Positions 1-8,123 of a DNA stretch of 21,586 bases are shown here, piece by piece. The DNA lies in NCBI GenBank assembly GCA_910587755.1, contig CAJUNZ010000049.1:1-21586 (forward strand). The letters are read 5' to 3'. The DNA is from an uncultured Acetatifactor sp. Lineage in GTDB: Bacteria > Bacillota > Clostridia > Lachnospirales > Lachnospiraceae. Positions within the stretch are counted from its first letter, which is position 1, and each line of letters begins with the position of its first letter. The translations under genes and the position numbers were made by a program. The notes under the pieces are model-generated. The model saw nothing but the letters and a program-made list of their open reading frames with translations, had not been told where the DNA came from and ran no database searches.

Positions 1-326
1 TGCTCTTTAACGTGCATCCCGCCAAGGTGTTTATGGGGGATACCGGATCCCTGGCCCTGGGGGGCTTTGTGGCCGGGTGCGGCTACATGCTTCAGATGCC
101 CCTCTACATAGCGATTATAGGAGTTATCTACCTGCTGGAGGTTTTTTCCGTAATTCTCCAGGTGACGTATTTCAAGGCAAGCGGGGGCAGACGCATTTTC
201 CGGATGGCGCCTCTGCATCATCATTTTGAACTATGTGGGTGGTCGGAGACAAGAATTACGGCATTGTTCACCATTATTACGGCTCTCATGTGCCTGGCGG
301 CTCTGCTGGCGGTGAAGCCCGGCTGA
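1..326 (+). CDS. mraY: MraY, C-terminal part (phospho-MurNAc-pentapeptide transferase)
   Basis: Partial gene; the 5' part lies before the window and the reading frame is already open at base 3. MraY is an integral membrane enzyme that joins UDP-MurNAc-pentapeptide to undecaprenyl phosphate to make lipid I. The visible part carries the family signature HPAKVFMGDTGSLALGG just after the window edge, including the catalytic-loop Asp of GDTGS. Hydrophobic helices follow, then the conserved MAPLHHHFE histidine motif and a last membrane helix. It is the first gene of a same-strand cell-wall cluster, with murD starting 73 bases after its stop. Identification rests on motifs known for the family. The GTG at 12 is internal, not a start. 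Confidence 0.95.
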   Translation, partial: LFNVHPAKVFMGDTGSLALGGFVAGCGYMLQMPLYIAIIGVIYLLEVFSVILQVTYFKASGGRRIFRMAPLHHHFELCGWSETRITALFTIITALMCLAALLAVKPG

Positions 327-399
327 CAGGGCCGCTTTACAAAAAACAGGGCCCAGCTGCCAGAAAGCCGGCGGCGGAATAGAAAGAAGGAAATTGAAA

Positions 400-1800
400 A
401 TGAATGGGATGAAATCAGGAGAGAAGTACCTCGTTGTGGGATCCGGCATCAGCGGAATAGGTTCCCTCTGCCTTTTGGAGCAGACGGGAGCGGATGCGGT
501 GCTGTATGACAGCAGCGATAAGCTCACGGAGGAACAGCTGCGGGAGAGGCTTCCGGAGGGGAGCAGGGCCCGGTGTATTGCCGGCAGGCTTCCGGAGGAG
601 GTTATGAAGGAGATCGGGACGGTGGTGCTCAGTCCCGGGGTGCCCACGGACCTTCCCCTGGTGGATGATCTCAGGGCCGCCGGGGCGGCTGTGATCGGAG
701 AGATTGAGCTGGGATACCGGCAGGAGAGAGGCCGGGTGGCCGCCATCACCGGCACCAACGGCAAGACCACCACCACCACCCTCACAGGGGAGATACTGAA
801 AGCCCATCTGGGGCAGGAGAAGGTGTTTGTGGTGGGCAATATCGGCAGGCCCTATACCATGGAGTGCCAAAAGACCACCCCGGAGACGGTGACGGTGGAG
901 GAACTCAGTTCCTTCCAGCTGGAGACGGTGGAGGAGTTTCACCCGGCGGTGTCGGCCATCCTGAATATCACCCCGGATCATCTGAACCGGCACCACACCA
1001 TGGAGGCCTATGTGGCGGCAAAGGAGAGGATCGCCGCCCGCCAGACCAGGGATGACCTCTGTGTGCTGAACTTTGAAAATACATATACCAGGGATTTCGG
1101 GGCCAGATGTCCAGCCAGGACGGTGTATTTCTCCTCCGTCCGCCCTCTGGAGGAGGGATACTGGCTGAGAGGCAGCACCATCATAAAAAGCGAAGGGGGA
1201 CGGGATCAGGAGCTTCTGGACATTCACAGGGACATGAGGCTGGTGGGGCTGTGCAATGTGGAAAATGTCATGGCGGCCATTGCCATAGCCCAGGGGATGG
1301 GGGTGCCCATGGACTGTATCCTGTCCGTGATCAGAGATTTCCGGGCGGTGGAGCACCGTATTGAATATGTGGACTGTGTGGCGGGGGTGGAATATTACAA
1401 TGATTCCAAAGCCACCAACCCCGACGCGGCCATCCAGGGGATCCGGGCCATGAGCCGGCCCACGGTGTTGATTGGCGGGGGCTATGACAAAGAGAATACC
1501 TACGATGAATGGATAGAGAGCTTCGGCGGCAGGGTGAAATGCCTTGTGCTCATAGGCCAGACCAGGGAAAAAATCGCGGAGTGCGCCAGGAAGCATGGCT
1601 TTGACCGGATTCGGTTTGCCGATACCTTCCAGGAATGCCTGGAGCTGTGCACGGAACTTGCCCGGGAGGGCGACGCGGTGCTCCTGTCCCCGGCCTGTGC
1701 GAGCTGGGGAATGTTTTCCGACTATGAGGCCAGAGGAAGACAGTTCAAGGAATATGTGGGCAGACTGGCCGGAAGCCTGGACGGCTGCTCCCATCGGTAG
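400..1800 (+). CDS. murD: MurD, UDP-N-acetylmuramoyl-L-alanine--D-glutamate ligase
   Basis: Cytoplasmic Mur ligase that adds D-glutamate to UDP-MurNAc-L-Ala using ATP. The 466-residue product has an N-terminal Rossmann-like domain (GSGISGIGS near residue 10) and the ATP-binding loop GTNGKTTTT at residues 118-126. It also has SSFQLE, NITPDHLNRH, EHR followed by NDSKATNP, and a C-terminal LSPACASWGMFSDYEARG block, all typical of MurD. Length is normal for the family. I chose ATG 400 over an in-frame TTG at 394 because the GAAGG at about 386-390 then sits about nine bases away rather than three. The stop is two bases from the Shine-Dalgarno of the next gene, so co-transcription with ftsW is likely. 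Confidence 0.96.
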   Translation: MNGMKSGEKYLVVGSGISGIGSLCLLEQTGADAVLYDSSDKLTEEQLRERLPEGSRARCIAGRLPEEVMKEIGTVVLSPGVPTDLPLVDDLRAAGAAVIGEIELGYRQERGRVAAITGTNGKTTTTTLTGEILKAHLGQEKVFVVGNIGRPYTMECQKTTPETVTVEELSSFQLETVEEFHPAVSAILNITPDHLNRHHTMEAYVAAKERIAARQTRDDLCVLNFENTYTRDFGARCPARTVYFSSVRPLEEGYWLRGSTIIKSEGGRDQELLDIHRDMRLVGLCNVENVMAAIAIAQGMGVPMDCILSVIRDFRAVEHRIEYVDCVAGVEYYNDSKATNPDAAIQGIRAMSRPTVLIGGGYDKENTYDEWIESFGGRVKCLVLIGQTREKIAECARKHGFDRIRFADTFQECLELCTELAREGDAVLLSPACASWGMFSDYEARGRQFKEYVGRLAGSLDGCSHR

Positions 1801-1808
1801 GAGAGTTT

Positions 1809-2993
1809 ATGGCAGCACTTAGAGGAGTAAAGCAAAAGAGAAAAGAGCAGTCGGAGTATTTTTTTGACTATAGCCTTCTGTTTATTGTGCTGTTCCTTCT
1901 GGGATTTGGCATGGTCATGATCTACTCGGCCAGTTCCTATGAGGCGTTCCAGGAATTCGGTGATACGGCGTACTACCTGAAAAAGCAGCTCACCGCAGTG
2001 GTGATCGGACTGGTGCTGATGATTATTGTGGCCAATATCCCATACCAGTTCTGGCAGCGGTTCGCCCTGGCGGGATACCTGGTGGCCATCGCCATGGTGC
2101 CCCTGGTGAAGACCCCTCTGGGAGTGGAGTCCCACGGCGCCACCCGATGGATTCAGATTCCCGGCGTCCCCATGAATCTGCAGCCGGCGGAAGTGGCGAA
2201 GGTGTGTATGATTCTGTTCCTGGCGGTGATGGTGTGCAAGATGAAGAAGAGCGTCCGCACCATGAAAGGCTTTCTGGTGATGCTGGCTTTTCCACTGCCG
2301 GTGGTGCTGGAGGTGTATGTGCTCACCAAGAACCTCAGCTCCGCCATTATCATTATGGGCATCTCCGTTCTGATGGTGTTTGTGGCCAGTCCGGACTATA
2401 AAAAATTTATTGTCATGGGACTGATCGCACTGGCAGGGGCGGCCCTGGTGGTGTATCTGGCCATCAGCGTCACGGAGGCGGCCGCAGAGGGGGAGCAGGT
2501 CAACTTCCGTTTCGGGCGCATTATTGCCTGGCTTGACCCGGAGAGCGATTCTCAGAACACCGGATTCCAGACGCTGCAGGGACTCTACGCCATAGGCAGC
2601 GGAGGGATCTGGGGCAAGGGGCTTGGGCAGAGCATACAGAAGCTGAGTTTCATCCCCGAGGCCCAGAATGACATGATCTTTTCCATCATCTGCGAGGAGC
2701 TGGGATTGTTCGGTGCGGTTGCCGTCATTGTAATGTTTATTATGCTCCTCTGGCGCATGATGGTGATCGCCAACAATGCCAGCGACCTCTTCGGCGCCAT
2801 GCTGGTGGTGGGGGTTATGGGACATATCGCCATACAGGCCATACTGAATATCGCCGTTGTGACCAACACCATCCCCAACACGGGAATCTCCCTCCCGTTT
2901 ATCAGCTACGGCGGTTCGTCGGTAATGTTCCTTCTGGTGGAGATTGGCATGGTTCTTAGCGTGGCCCGGAGGATACAGCTGAAAGAGCTCTGA
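1809..2993 (+). CDS. ftsW: FtsW/SpoVE-type SEDS peptidoglycan polymerase
   Basis: Multi-pass membrane protein of the SEDS family (394 aa, about ten hydrophobic helices), the glycosyltransferase that polymerises lipid II with a class B penicillin-binding protein at the septum or spore cortex. Family motifs seen are NLQPAEVAKV in the middle, the GIWGKGLGQS...PEAQNDMIFSIICEELGL block, and the C-terminal NTGISLPFISYGGSS. The start is supported by GGAG at 1801-1804, overlapping the end of murD. FtsW and SpoVE cannot be told apart from sequence alone. The position after murD fits either, and in Clostridia the gene here is often called either name. murG would often follow but does not. Confidence 0.93.
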   Translation: MAALRGVKQKRKEQSEYFFDYSLLFIVLFLLGFGMVMIYSASSYEAFQEFGDTAYYLKKQLTAVVIGLVLMIIVANIPYQFWQRFALAGYLVAIAMVPLVKTPLGVESHGATRWIQIPGVPMNLQPAEVAKVCMILFLAVMVCKMKKSVRTMKGFLVMLAFPLPVVLEVYVLTKNLSSAIIIMGISVLMVFVASPDYKKFIVMGLIALAGAALVVYLAISVTEAAAEGEQVNFRFGRIIAWLDPESDSQNTGFQTLQGLYAIGSGGIWGKGLGQSIQKLSFIPEAQNDMIFSIICEELGLFGAVAVIVMFIMLLWRMMVIANNASDLFGAMLVVGVMGHIAIQAILNIAVVTNTIPNTGISLPFISYGGSSVMFLLVEIGMVLSVARRIQLKEL

Positions 2994-3073
2994 CCCGGAG
3001 CCGGGACATGGTACAAAAGAGCGGTTTTTCTCATAGGATAGAATAGTTCAATTTTGAAGCCGGATGGTGCAAA

Positions 3074-4324
3074 ATGGATTCTATTCGTATTCAGGGTGGA
3101 ATAGCCCTGCAGGGAAAGGTTCGTGTGCAAGGTTCTAAAAACGCGTCGCTGCCCGTTCTGGCGGCTACGCTGCTTGTGGGGGACAGCTCTTTTATCAGGA
3201 ACTGTCCCAGGATAGCGGACGTGCATGCCATGGTTTGTCTACTGAAGAGCCTGGGATGTACCGTCCGCTGGCAGGAGACGGGCATTGTGGTGGATTCCTC
3301 CCAGGTAAGGCGGGGAGAGATGTCGGGGGAGGCTGTGGCAGGCATGCGCTCGTCCCTCTGTCTTCTTGGCGCTCTCATCGGCAGATGCGGCGAGGCGGTC
3401 ATGGAGTACCCGGGGGGCTGTGTCATTGGCAGGCGCCCCATAGACATGCATCTGTGTGCCCTGGAGCAGATGGGAGTGGAGTTTCACAGGGAGACTGACA
3501 AGCTCAGAGCCTGCGCGGCGAAGCTTCACGGGGCCTGTATCCGACTTCCCTTCCCCTCCGTGGGCGCCACGGAGAATGTGGTGCTGGCAGGGGTGATGGC
3601 GGAGGGAGAGACGGTGCTGGAAGGGGCGGCACTGGAGCCGGAGATTGTGTCCCTGTGCCGGTATCTGTCGGACTGCGGCGCCTTTATCCAGGGGGCGGGA
3701 AGCAGCAGGATTGTGATCCATGGGGGAAGGCGGCTGTGGGGGACGGAATTTTGCGTGCCCTCGGACCGGATTGTGGCAGGTACCTACCTGTTTGGGTGTC
3801 TTGGGGCAGGTGGAAGCATTCTGTTGGAGGGAGCTCCCAGGGAGGAGATGGGGGCTGTCCTGGAGACGGCGGAGAGGATGGGCGGACATATCTGCACTTC
3901 ACCGGAGGGCATCTATGTCCAGGCGCCGGGCACCCTGCGCCCCATCTGTCTGTCCACGGCGCCCCACCCGGGTTTTCCCACAGATCTGCAGTCGGTGGTT
4001 CTGGCGGCGGAAACCAGGGGAGCAGGCTGTACTTGTATAGAAGAAACTATTTTCGAGAACCGTTTCCGCATTGTGGAGGAACTGGAGAAAATGGGGGCCT
4101 GTATCAGAAGAAGGGATTCCCGGCGGGTGGTGGTCCAGGGTGTGGAGAAACTGCAGGGCGCGGAAGTGGAGGCAAAAGAGCTTCGGGGAGGCGCCGCCCT
4201 GGCGGTGGCCGGGCTGATGGCCCAGGGGGAGACCCTGATCGGGGGATATCCCTATATCTGCCGGGGCTATGAAAACATCGGCAGGGATCTGAGAGAGTTA
4301 GGAGCGCGGGTGGCAAGTGTTTAA
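3074..4324 (+). CDS. murA: MurA, UDP-N-acetylglucosamine 1-carboxyvinyltransferase
   Basis: Catalyses the first committed step of peptidoglycan synthesis, transfer of enolpyruvate from PEP to UDP-GlcNAc, in the cytoplasm. The 416-aa protein has the two inside-out alpha/beta barrel halves expected of the EPSP synthase family. It opens with GGIALQGKVRVQGSKNASLP and carries the active-site cysteine, C116, in GGCVIGRRPIDMHL (C115 in E. coli). The cysteine implies normal fosfomycin sensitivity at the target. SVGATENVVLAGVMAEGET and HPGFPTDLQSVV are also present. The ATG has only a weak upstream GGATGG. The stop overlaps the start of divIB by eight bases. Many Firmicutes have two MurA copies; this one is the division-cluster copy. 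Confidence 0.95.
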   Translation: MDSIRIQGGIALQGKVRVQGSKNASLPVLAATLLVGDSSFIRNCPRIADVHAMVCLLKSLGCTVRWQETGIVVDSSQVRRGEMSGEAVAGMRSSLCLLGALIGRCGEAVMEYPGGCVIGRRPIDMHLCALEQMGVEFHRETDKLRACAAKLHGACIRLPFPSVGATENVVLAGVMAEGETVLEGAALEPEIVSLCRYLSDCGAFIQGAGSSRIVIHGGRRLWGTEFCVPSDRIVAGTYLFGCLGAGGSILLEGAPREEMGAVLETAERMGGHICTSPEGIYVQAPGTLRPICLSTAPHPGFPTDLQSVVLAAETRGAGCTCIEETIFENRFRIVEELEKMGACIRRRDSRRVVVQGVEKLQGAEVEAKELRGGAALAVAGLMAQGETLIGGYPYICRGYENIGRDLRELGARVASV

Positions 4325-5042
4325 GAGCAAAAGAAAGGGTATTATCATACTGGCCGCATTGACAGTGGCGGTACTCCTGGGGGCGGGAGCCTACATCAGG
4401 GAGGCCTATACAGTGAGGACTGTCTATGTGGAGGGAAATGTCCACTACACAGAAGATGAGATCAAGGCTTTTGTCATGAAAGGGCTGCTGGGGGACAATT
4501 CCCTCTATCTCTCTTTTAAATACAAGAATCGGGGGCTGGAGGGGATTCCTTTTGTGGATGTGATTGATGTGGATATCCTCTCCCCGGATACGGTCAAAAT
4601 CATCGTGTATGAGAAAACCTTGACGGGCTATGTGAAATGCCTGGATACCTATGTCTATTTTGACAGGGACGGGTATGTGGTGGAGAGCTCCAGCGTCAGG
4701 ACGGTGGGAGTTCCCCAGGTGACGGGGCTGGAGTTCGACCACATCATAACGGGGGAAATCCTTCCTGTGAAGAACCCGGAGATTTTTAAACGCATTCTGA
4801 ACATTACCATGCTGCTGCAGAAGTACAGTCTGACCGCTGACAAGATACATTTTAATCCTTCTGGAGAGGTCACGCTGTACTTTCAGGAGGTGGAGGTGGC
4901 ACTGGGAAACGAGGCTGCCACTCTGGAGGACAAGCTGATGCTTCTTCCGGAGTTCCTGTCCAAACTGGAGGGGAGGAACGGAATTCTGCAGATGCAGGTC
5001 TATGATGTGAGCGGCGGAAAATACACGTTCAAACCGGAGTGA
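4317..5042 (+). CDS. ftsQ: DivIB/FtsQ-type cell division protein
   Basis: 241-aa bitopic membrane protein of the divisome. A short basic N terminus (MFKSKRKG) is followed by one membrane helix at about residues 8-25 and an extracellular POTRA segment beginning VRTVYVEGNVHYTEDEI. An FtsQ/DivIB beta domain with SPDTVKIIVYEK and YFDRDGYVVESS comes next. The protein scaffolds FtsL, DivIC and the septal synthase. The start is GTG, eight bases inside murA, with TTAGGAG at 4298-4304 upstream, so translation is probably coupled to murA. It is followed by a 109-base gap holding the ftsZ promoter. No ftsA follows. The family call is firm; the choice of name (divIB or ftsQ) is convention. Confidence 0.88.
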   Translation: MFKSKRKGIIILAALTVAVLLGAGAYIREAYTVRTVYVEGNVHYTEDEIKAFVMKGLLGDNSLYLSFKYKNRGLEGIPFVDVIDVDILSPDTVKIIVYEKTLTGYVKCLDTYVYFDRDGYVVESSSVRTVGVPQVTGLEFDHIITGEILPVKNPEIFKRILNITMLLQKYSLTADKIHFNPSGEVTLYFQEVEVALGNEAATLEDKLMLLPEFLSKLEGRNGILQMQVYDVSGGKYTFKPE

Positions 5043-5069
5043 ACAATCACGATTTTTTTAAGAAAAAGG

Positions 5070-5098
5070 TTGCGAAAATCAAAATTTAATTATATTAT
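5070..5098 (+). promoter_or_regulatory. Probable sigma-A promoter of ftsZ
   Basis: TTGCGA at 5070-5075 and TATTAT at 5093-5098 are separated by exactly 17 bases, in an AT-rich stretch between ftsQ and ftsZ. Match to consensus is 4/6 and 5/6. This would give ftsZ its own transcript in addition to read-through from the wall cluster. Confidence 0.55.
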
Positions 5099-5151
5099 AG
5101 TAGAGATAGACAGAGAAGTGGGAGTGAAACGGTTTAAAGGAGGAGATACTT

Positions 5152-6312
5152 GTGCTGGAGATTAAGATGGATGAGGCTGAATTTGCTGCCAAGATTATCG
5201 TAATCGGTGTCGGGGGAGCAGGTAATAATGCTATAAATAGAATGGTGGAAGAACAGATCGGCGGCGTGGAGTTTATCGGGGTGAATACGGACAGGCAGGC
5301 TCTGCAGCTCTGTAAGGCCCCCAAGTTGCTGCAGATCGGGGAGAAGCTGACCAAGGGGCTGGGAGCGGGAGCCAAGCCGGAGGTGGGAGAGAACGCTGCG
5401 GAGGAGAGCGCGGAGGAGATTTCTTCCGCCTTAAAGGGGGCGGACATGGTGTTCGTCACCTGCGGCATGGGCGGCGGCACGGGTACGGGCGCCGCGCCGG
5501 TGGTGGCCAGGCTGGCCAAGGAAATGGGAATTCTCACCGTGGGCGTGGTGACGAAGCCTTTCGAGTTTGAAGCCAAGAGGCGTATGACCAATGCCCTGGG
5601 AGGAATCGAGCGCATCAAGGAACATGTGGACACTCTGGTGGTAATCCCCAACGACAAGCTTCTCAAGATTGTGGACAGGCATACTTCCATACCCGAGGCA
5701 TTTCGGAAGGCGGATCAGGTGCTCCAGCAGGCAGTGCAGGGGATTACGGATCTGATCAACCAGCCGGCTCTGATCAATCTGGATTTTGCGGATGTCCAGA
5801 CGGTTATGAAGGACAAGGGTGTGGCGCACCTGGGCATTGGAGAGGGCACAGGCGACGACAAGGCCATGACAGCTGTGAAGATGGCCGTGGAGAGTCCGCT
5901 GCTTGAGACCACCCTCACAGGTATGACCGATGTGATCCTCAATGTGTCCGGAAATGTGTCCCTGCAGGATGTGACGGAAGCCGCAGGATACATTAAGAAC
6001 CTGGCAGGGGAGGACATCAATCTGATCTTCGGCGCCAACGAGTCCTCTGATTCCGACAGCTGTACCGTCACTGTCATTGCCACCGGGCTTGAGAGCGCCC
6101 AGAACGAGAGCCCTCTGCAGACCCGGTTTGGGGCGGGAGCTCCTTTCAGGCCTGCCAATCCTGTGATGGGACTGAATATACAGCAGCCCACGCCCAGTGT
6201 GCAGCCTCAACCGGATCCCATCCCTGTCCCCAATATTCAGAAACCGGTGTCCCTCCGCAGTACGGTTCCGGAGAAGTCTCTGAAGATTCCTGATTTCCTT
6301 CAAAGGAAGTAA
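5152..6312 (+). CDS. ftsZ: FtsZ, tubulin-like division GTPase
   Basis: Forms the cytokinetic Z ring. The 386-aa product has the N-terminal nucleotide-binding start IIVIGVGGAGNNAINRM, the tubulin signature GGGTGTG at residues 107-113, and NLDFADVQTVM in the T7-loop region. A variable proline-rich linker (residues about 320-370) leads to a C-terminal peptide, SLKIPDFLQRK, which matches the conserved tail that binds partners such as FtsA or SepF. The start is GTG, eight bases after a perfect AAAGGAGG. No ftsA is seen next to it, so the membrane tether may be SepF or a distant FtsA. Its transcript should end at the hairpin at 6343-6369. Confidence 0.97.
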   Translation: MLEIKMDEAEFAAKIIVIGVGGAGNNAINRMVEEQIGGVEFIGVNTDRQALQLCKAPKLLQIGEKLTKGLGAGAKPEVGENAAEESAEEISSALKGADMVFVTCGMGGGTGTGAAPVVARLAKEMGILTVGVVTKPFEFEAKRRMTNALGGIERIKEHVDTLVVIPNDKLLKIVDRHTSIPEAFRKADQVLQQAVQGITDLINQPALINLDFADVQTVMKDKGVAHLGIGEGTGDDKAMTAVKMAVESPLLETTLTGMTDVILNVSGNVSLQDVTEAAGYIKNLAGEDINLIFGANESSDSDSCTVTVIATGLESAQNESPLQTRFGAGAPFRPANPVMGLNIQQPTPSVQPQPDPIPVPNIQKPVSLRSTVPEKSLKIPDFLQRK

Positions 6313-6342
6313 AAGATAAAAAAATACGAGAACACAAAAAGG

Positions 6343-6369
6343 GCCGGATGCACTGCATCCGGCTTTTTT
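6343..6369 (+). terminator. Intrinsic terminator after ftsZ
   Basis: GCCGGATGC pairs with GCATCCGGC around a three-base loop and is followed by six T. An A run lies before the stem, so it may also work on the other strand. It separates the division cluster from the spoIIG locus. Confidence 0.9.
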
Positions 6370-6375
6370 GTCGAA
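6369..6375 (+). promoter_or_regulatory. Spo0A box (TGTCGAA) upstream of spoIIGA
   Basis: Perfect match to the 0A box TGTCGAA, in the wider context TTTTTTGTCGAAAAAAA, starting on the last T of the ftsZ terminator. It lies about 27 bases upstream of the -35 hexamer of the spoIIGA promoter. Reading the other strand over that -35 gives TGTCAAA, one mismatch from a second box, so two Spo0A sites about three helical turns apart are possible. Confidence 0.65.
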
Positions 6376-6401
6376 AAAAAATCTTTGGGTAAGCCCTCCC
6401 T

Positions 6402-6434
6402 TTGACAAAATCTTAGGTTCTGTCCCTTTATAAT
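6402..6434 (+). promoter_or_regulatory. spoIIGA-sigE promoter with 21-bp spacer
   Basis: A perfect TTGACA at 6402-6407 and a perfect TATAAT at 6429-6434 are held 21 bases apart instead of 17. The B. subtilis spoIIG promoter is known for the same defect (22 bp), which makes it depend on Spo0A~P. Together with the upstream 0A box this predicts Spo0A-activated transcription at the start of sporulation. Expected transcription start is near 6441. Confidence 0.7.
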
Positions 6435-6456
6435 AATTATGAAAAGGATGATGCCA

Positions 6457-7479
6457 ATGCATTATGAACTCTATGTTGACAGTCTGTTCTTCCTGAATTT
6501 TATTATGAACCTGTATCTGCTGATTCTGGTGAACCGCAGCACATTCCGCACAGCCACGCCGGGCAGGATCGCGGCGGGGGCGGCTCTGGGGGCCGCAGGC
6601 TTTCTGCTGCCATTTCTTGGCGGAAGCCTTGGCATGGGGGTGGCCGCCGCCGGAACAATTGCAGGAGCGGCAGGCATGCTCTTTGCGGCTTTTCCTGTAA
6701 GGAGCCTGAGAATGTTTCTGAAGCTCCTGGAGAAGATGCTCCTCTACTCCTTCGGACTTGGGGGAATGCTGCTCTTTCTGGTGAGGAGTCTCCCAGGGGC
6801 CAGGAAGGTGCTCACCAGCGTGCCAGGCCTTCTGGCGGCGGGGGGCCTGGCGTTCTGGCTGTACTACAGAGGCAGACAGCAGGGAGAAGCCTCCGGCGGC
6901 CTGTGCAGGGCCACCCTTGCGAGGGCGGGGGTGCGGATGAAAGTGAACGCCCTGGTGGACTCGGGAAACAGTCTGGTGGAACCCATCAGCGGGAAACCTG
7001 TCTGCGTGGTGGGGAAAAAGGTATATGAGACTCTCTGGGGCGGGGAGACGGAGGGCTTCAGGGTGATCCCCTATCACAGCATCGGAAAGAGCCGGGGAGT
7101 TCTTCCGGGATATCTTCTGCCCAGGCTTGAGATTGAACTTGAAGGCCTGGAGCGGGTATTTGAAAATGTATACATAGCTGTCAGCGACGGAGAGATTTCC
7201 GGCATGGAAGATGCGGGAGCGGAGTCCGTGAAAATGATAATAAACCCCGGCCTTCTCACAGGGAGGCCCGGGGGCTGCGCAAAGCGGCAGAATGAGAGGT
7301 ATGATGATTCTGAAAGTGACACTACCGGGAAAGATTCAGTTCAAGATGATACGCAGGGAGAAGCTGCTCCTGGGCAGAAAAGGAGATATCCATTACATAG
7401 GGGGCGCGGAAGTGCTGCCGCCGCCTCTGGAGGTGGAACAGGAGAGCCAGGTCATAGGGGATCTGGGAACGGAGTATGA
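6457..7479 (+). CDS. spoIIGA: SpoIIGA, pro-sigma-E processing protease (3' end probably frameshifted)
   Basis: Membrane aspartic protease that cleaves pro-sigma-E in the mother cell. The N-terminal half has about five hydrophobic helices, starting with YELYVDSLFFLNFIMNLYL. The C-terminal half carries the catalytic motif VDSGNSL with Asp near residue 168. ATG 6457 is chosen because AAAGGA at 6443-6448 is eight bases upstream; the ATG at 6439 would precede the predicted transcript start. The family normally ends a few residues after the segment seen here as MIINPGLLTG. This frame instead continues about 70 residues, 188 nt of it inside sigE in another frame, with a low-complexity tail. One extra G in the G5 run at 7270-7274 would give an end at 7293-7295, overlapping the sigE ATG as ATGA, and a protein of about 279 aa. 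Confidence 0.88.
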   Translation: MHYELYVDSLFFLNFIMNLYLLILVNRSTFRTATPGRIAAGAALGAAGFLLPFLGGSLGMGVAAAGTIAGAAGMLFAAFPVRSLRMFLKLLEKMLLYSFGLGGMLLFLVRSLPGARKVLTSVPGLLAAGGLAFWLYYRGRQQGEASGGLCRATLARAGVRMKVNALVDSGNSLVEPISGKPVCVVGKKVYETLWGGETEGFRVIPYHSIGKSRGVLPGYLLPRLEIELEGLERVFENVYIAVSDGEISGMEDAGAESVKMIINPGLLTGRPGGCAKRQNERYDDSESDTTGKDSVQDDTQGEAAPGQKRRYPLHRGRGSAAAASGGGTGEPGHRGSGNGV

Positions 7480-8041
7480 TGACGAGGCAAAAGCAATCCT
7501 GATAGAGCACAATCTGAGACTGGTGGTGTACATCGCCAAGAAATTCGACAATACCGGGGTGGGGGTGGAGGATCTGATCTCCATCGGCACCATCGGCCTG
7601 ATAAAGTCCATCAACACCTTCAAGCCCGACAAGAATATCAAGCTGGCGACCTACGCCTCCAGATGCATTGAAAATGAAATTCTCATGTACCTGCGCAGGA
7701 ACAATAAGACGAAGCTGGAAGTCTCCATCGACGAACCTCTGAACGTGGACTGGGACGGGAATGAGCTGCTGCTGTCGGATATCCTGGGGACGGACGAGGA
7801 TGTGATCTACCGGGACATAGAAAACGAGGTGGAGCGCAAGCTGCTGCTGGGAGCCATCAGCAAGCTCTCTGACCGGGAGAGGAAGATTATCAACCTGCGC
7901 TTTGGCCTGGGCACGCCGGACGGTCAGGAGATGACCCAGAAGGAGGTGGCGGCCCTGCTGGGAATCTCCCAGTCCTATATCTCCCGTCTGGAAAAAAAGA
8001 TTATGCGTCAGCTGAAAAAAGAGATGAGCAGCCACATTTAG
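7292..8041 (+). CDS. sigE: RNA polymerase sigma-E precursor (mother-cell sigma factor)
   Basis: Early mother-cell sporulation sigma factor, made as an inactive precursor. The 249-aa product has a basic amphipathic pro-sequence of about 30 residues up to the cleavage region GDIHYIGGAEVLPPPL, where B. subtilis SigE is cut before the second Tyr. Region 2 contains IEHNLRLVVYIAKKF and DLISIGTIGLIKSI with KLATYASRCIENEILMYLRR. Region 4 ends with the helix-turn-helix LGISQSYISRLEKKI. ATG 7292 is used because it would overlap a repaired spoIIGA stop. ATG 7301 and 7304 are alternatives, with GAGAGG just upstream. Co-transcription with spoIIGA from the Spo0A-type promoter is expected. sigG does not follow directly, unlike in B. 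subtilis. Confidence 0.95.
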   Translation: MRGMMILKVTLPGKIQFKMIRREKLLLGRKGDIHYIGGAEVLPPPLEVEQESQVIGDLGTEYDDEAKAILIEHNLRLVVYIAKKFDNTGVGVEDLISIGTIGLIKSINTFKPDKNIKLATYASRCIENEILMYLRRNNKTKLEVSIDEPLNVDWDGNELLLSDILGTDEDVIYRDIENEVERKLLLGAISKLSDRERKIINLRFGLGTPDGQEMTQKEVAALLGISQSYISRLEKKIMRQLKKEMSSHI

Positions 8042-8044
8042 GCT

Positions 8045-8073
8045 TTGCAAAGAATGGTAAAATAAGGTATAAT
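8045..8073 (+). promoter_or_regulatory. Probable sigma-A promoter for the small gene at 8124
   Basis: TTGCAA at 8045-8050, a 17-base spacer and a perfect TATAAT at 8068-8073. It lies just after the sigE stop, so the next two genes can be transcribed apart from sporulation. Confidence 0.5.
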
Positions 8074-8123
8074 AATGAGGATGACATTGAGGATTTGGCT
8101 CTGGGAACATAGAGGTTAAAGCG

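Noticed and set aside
415..1794. Long open frame on the minus strand across murD (also similar ones across ftsZ, murA and the desulfurase)
   Set aside because: They mirror real genes in GC-rich DNA, have no ribosome sites, and their translations are histidine/proline/glycine-rich without any family motif.
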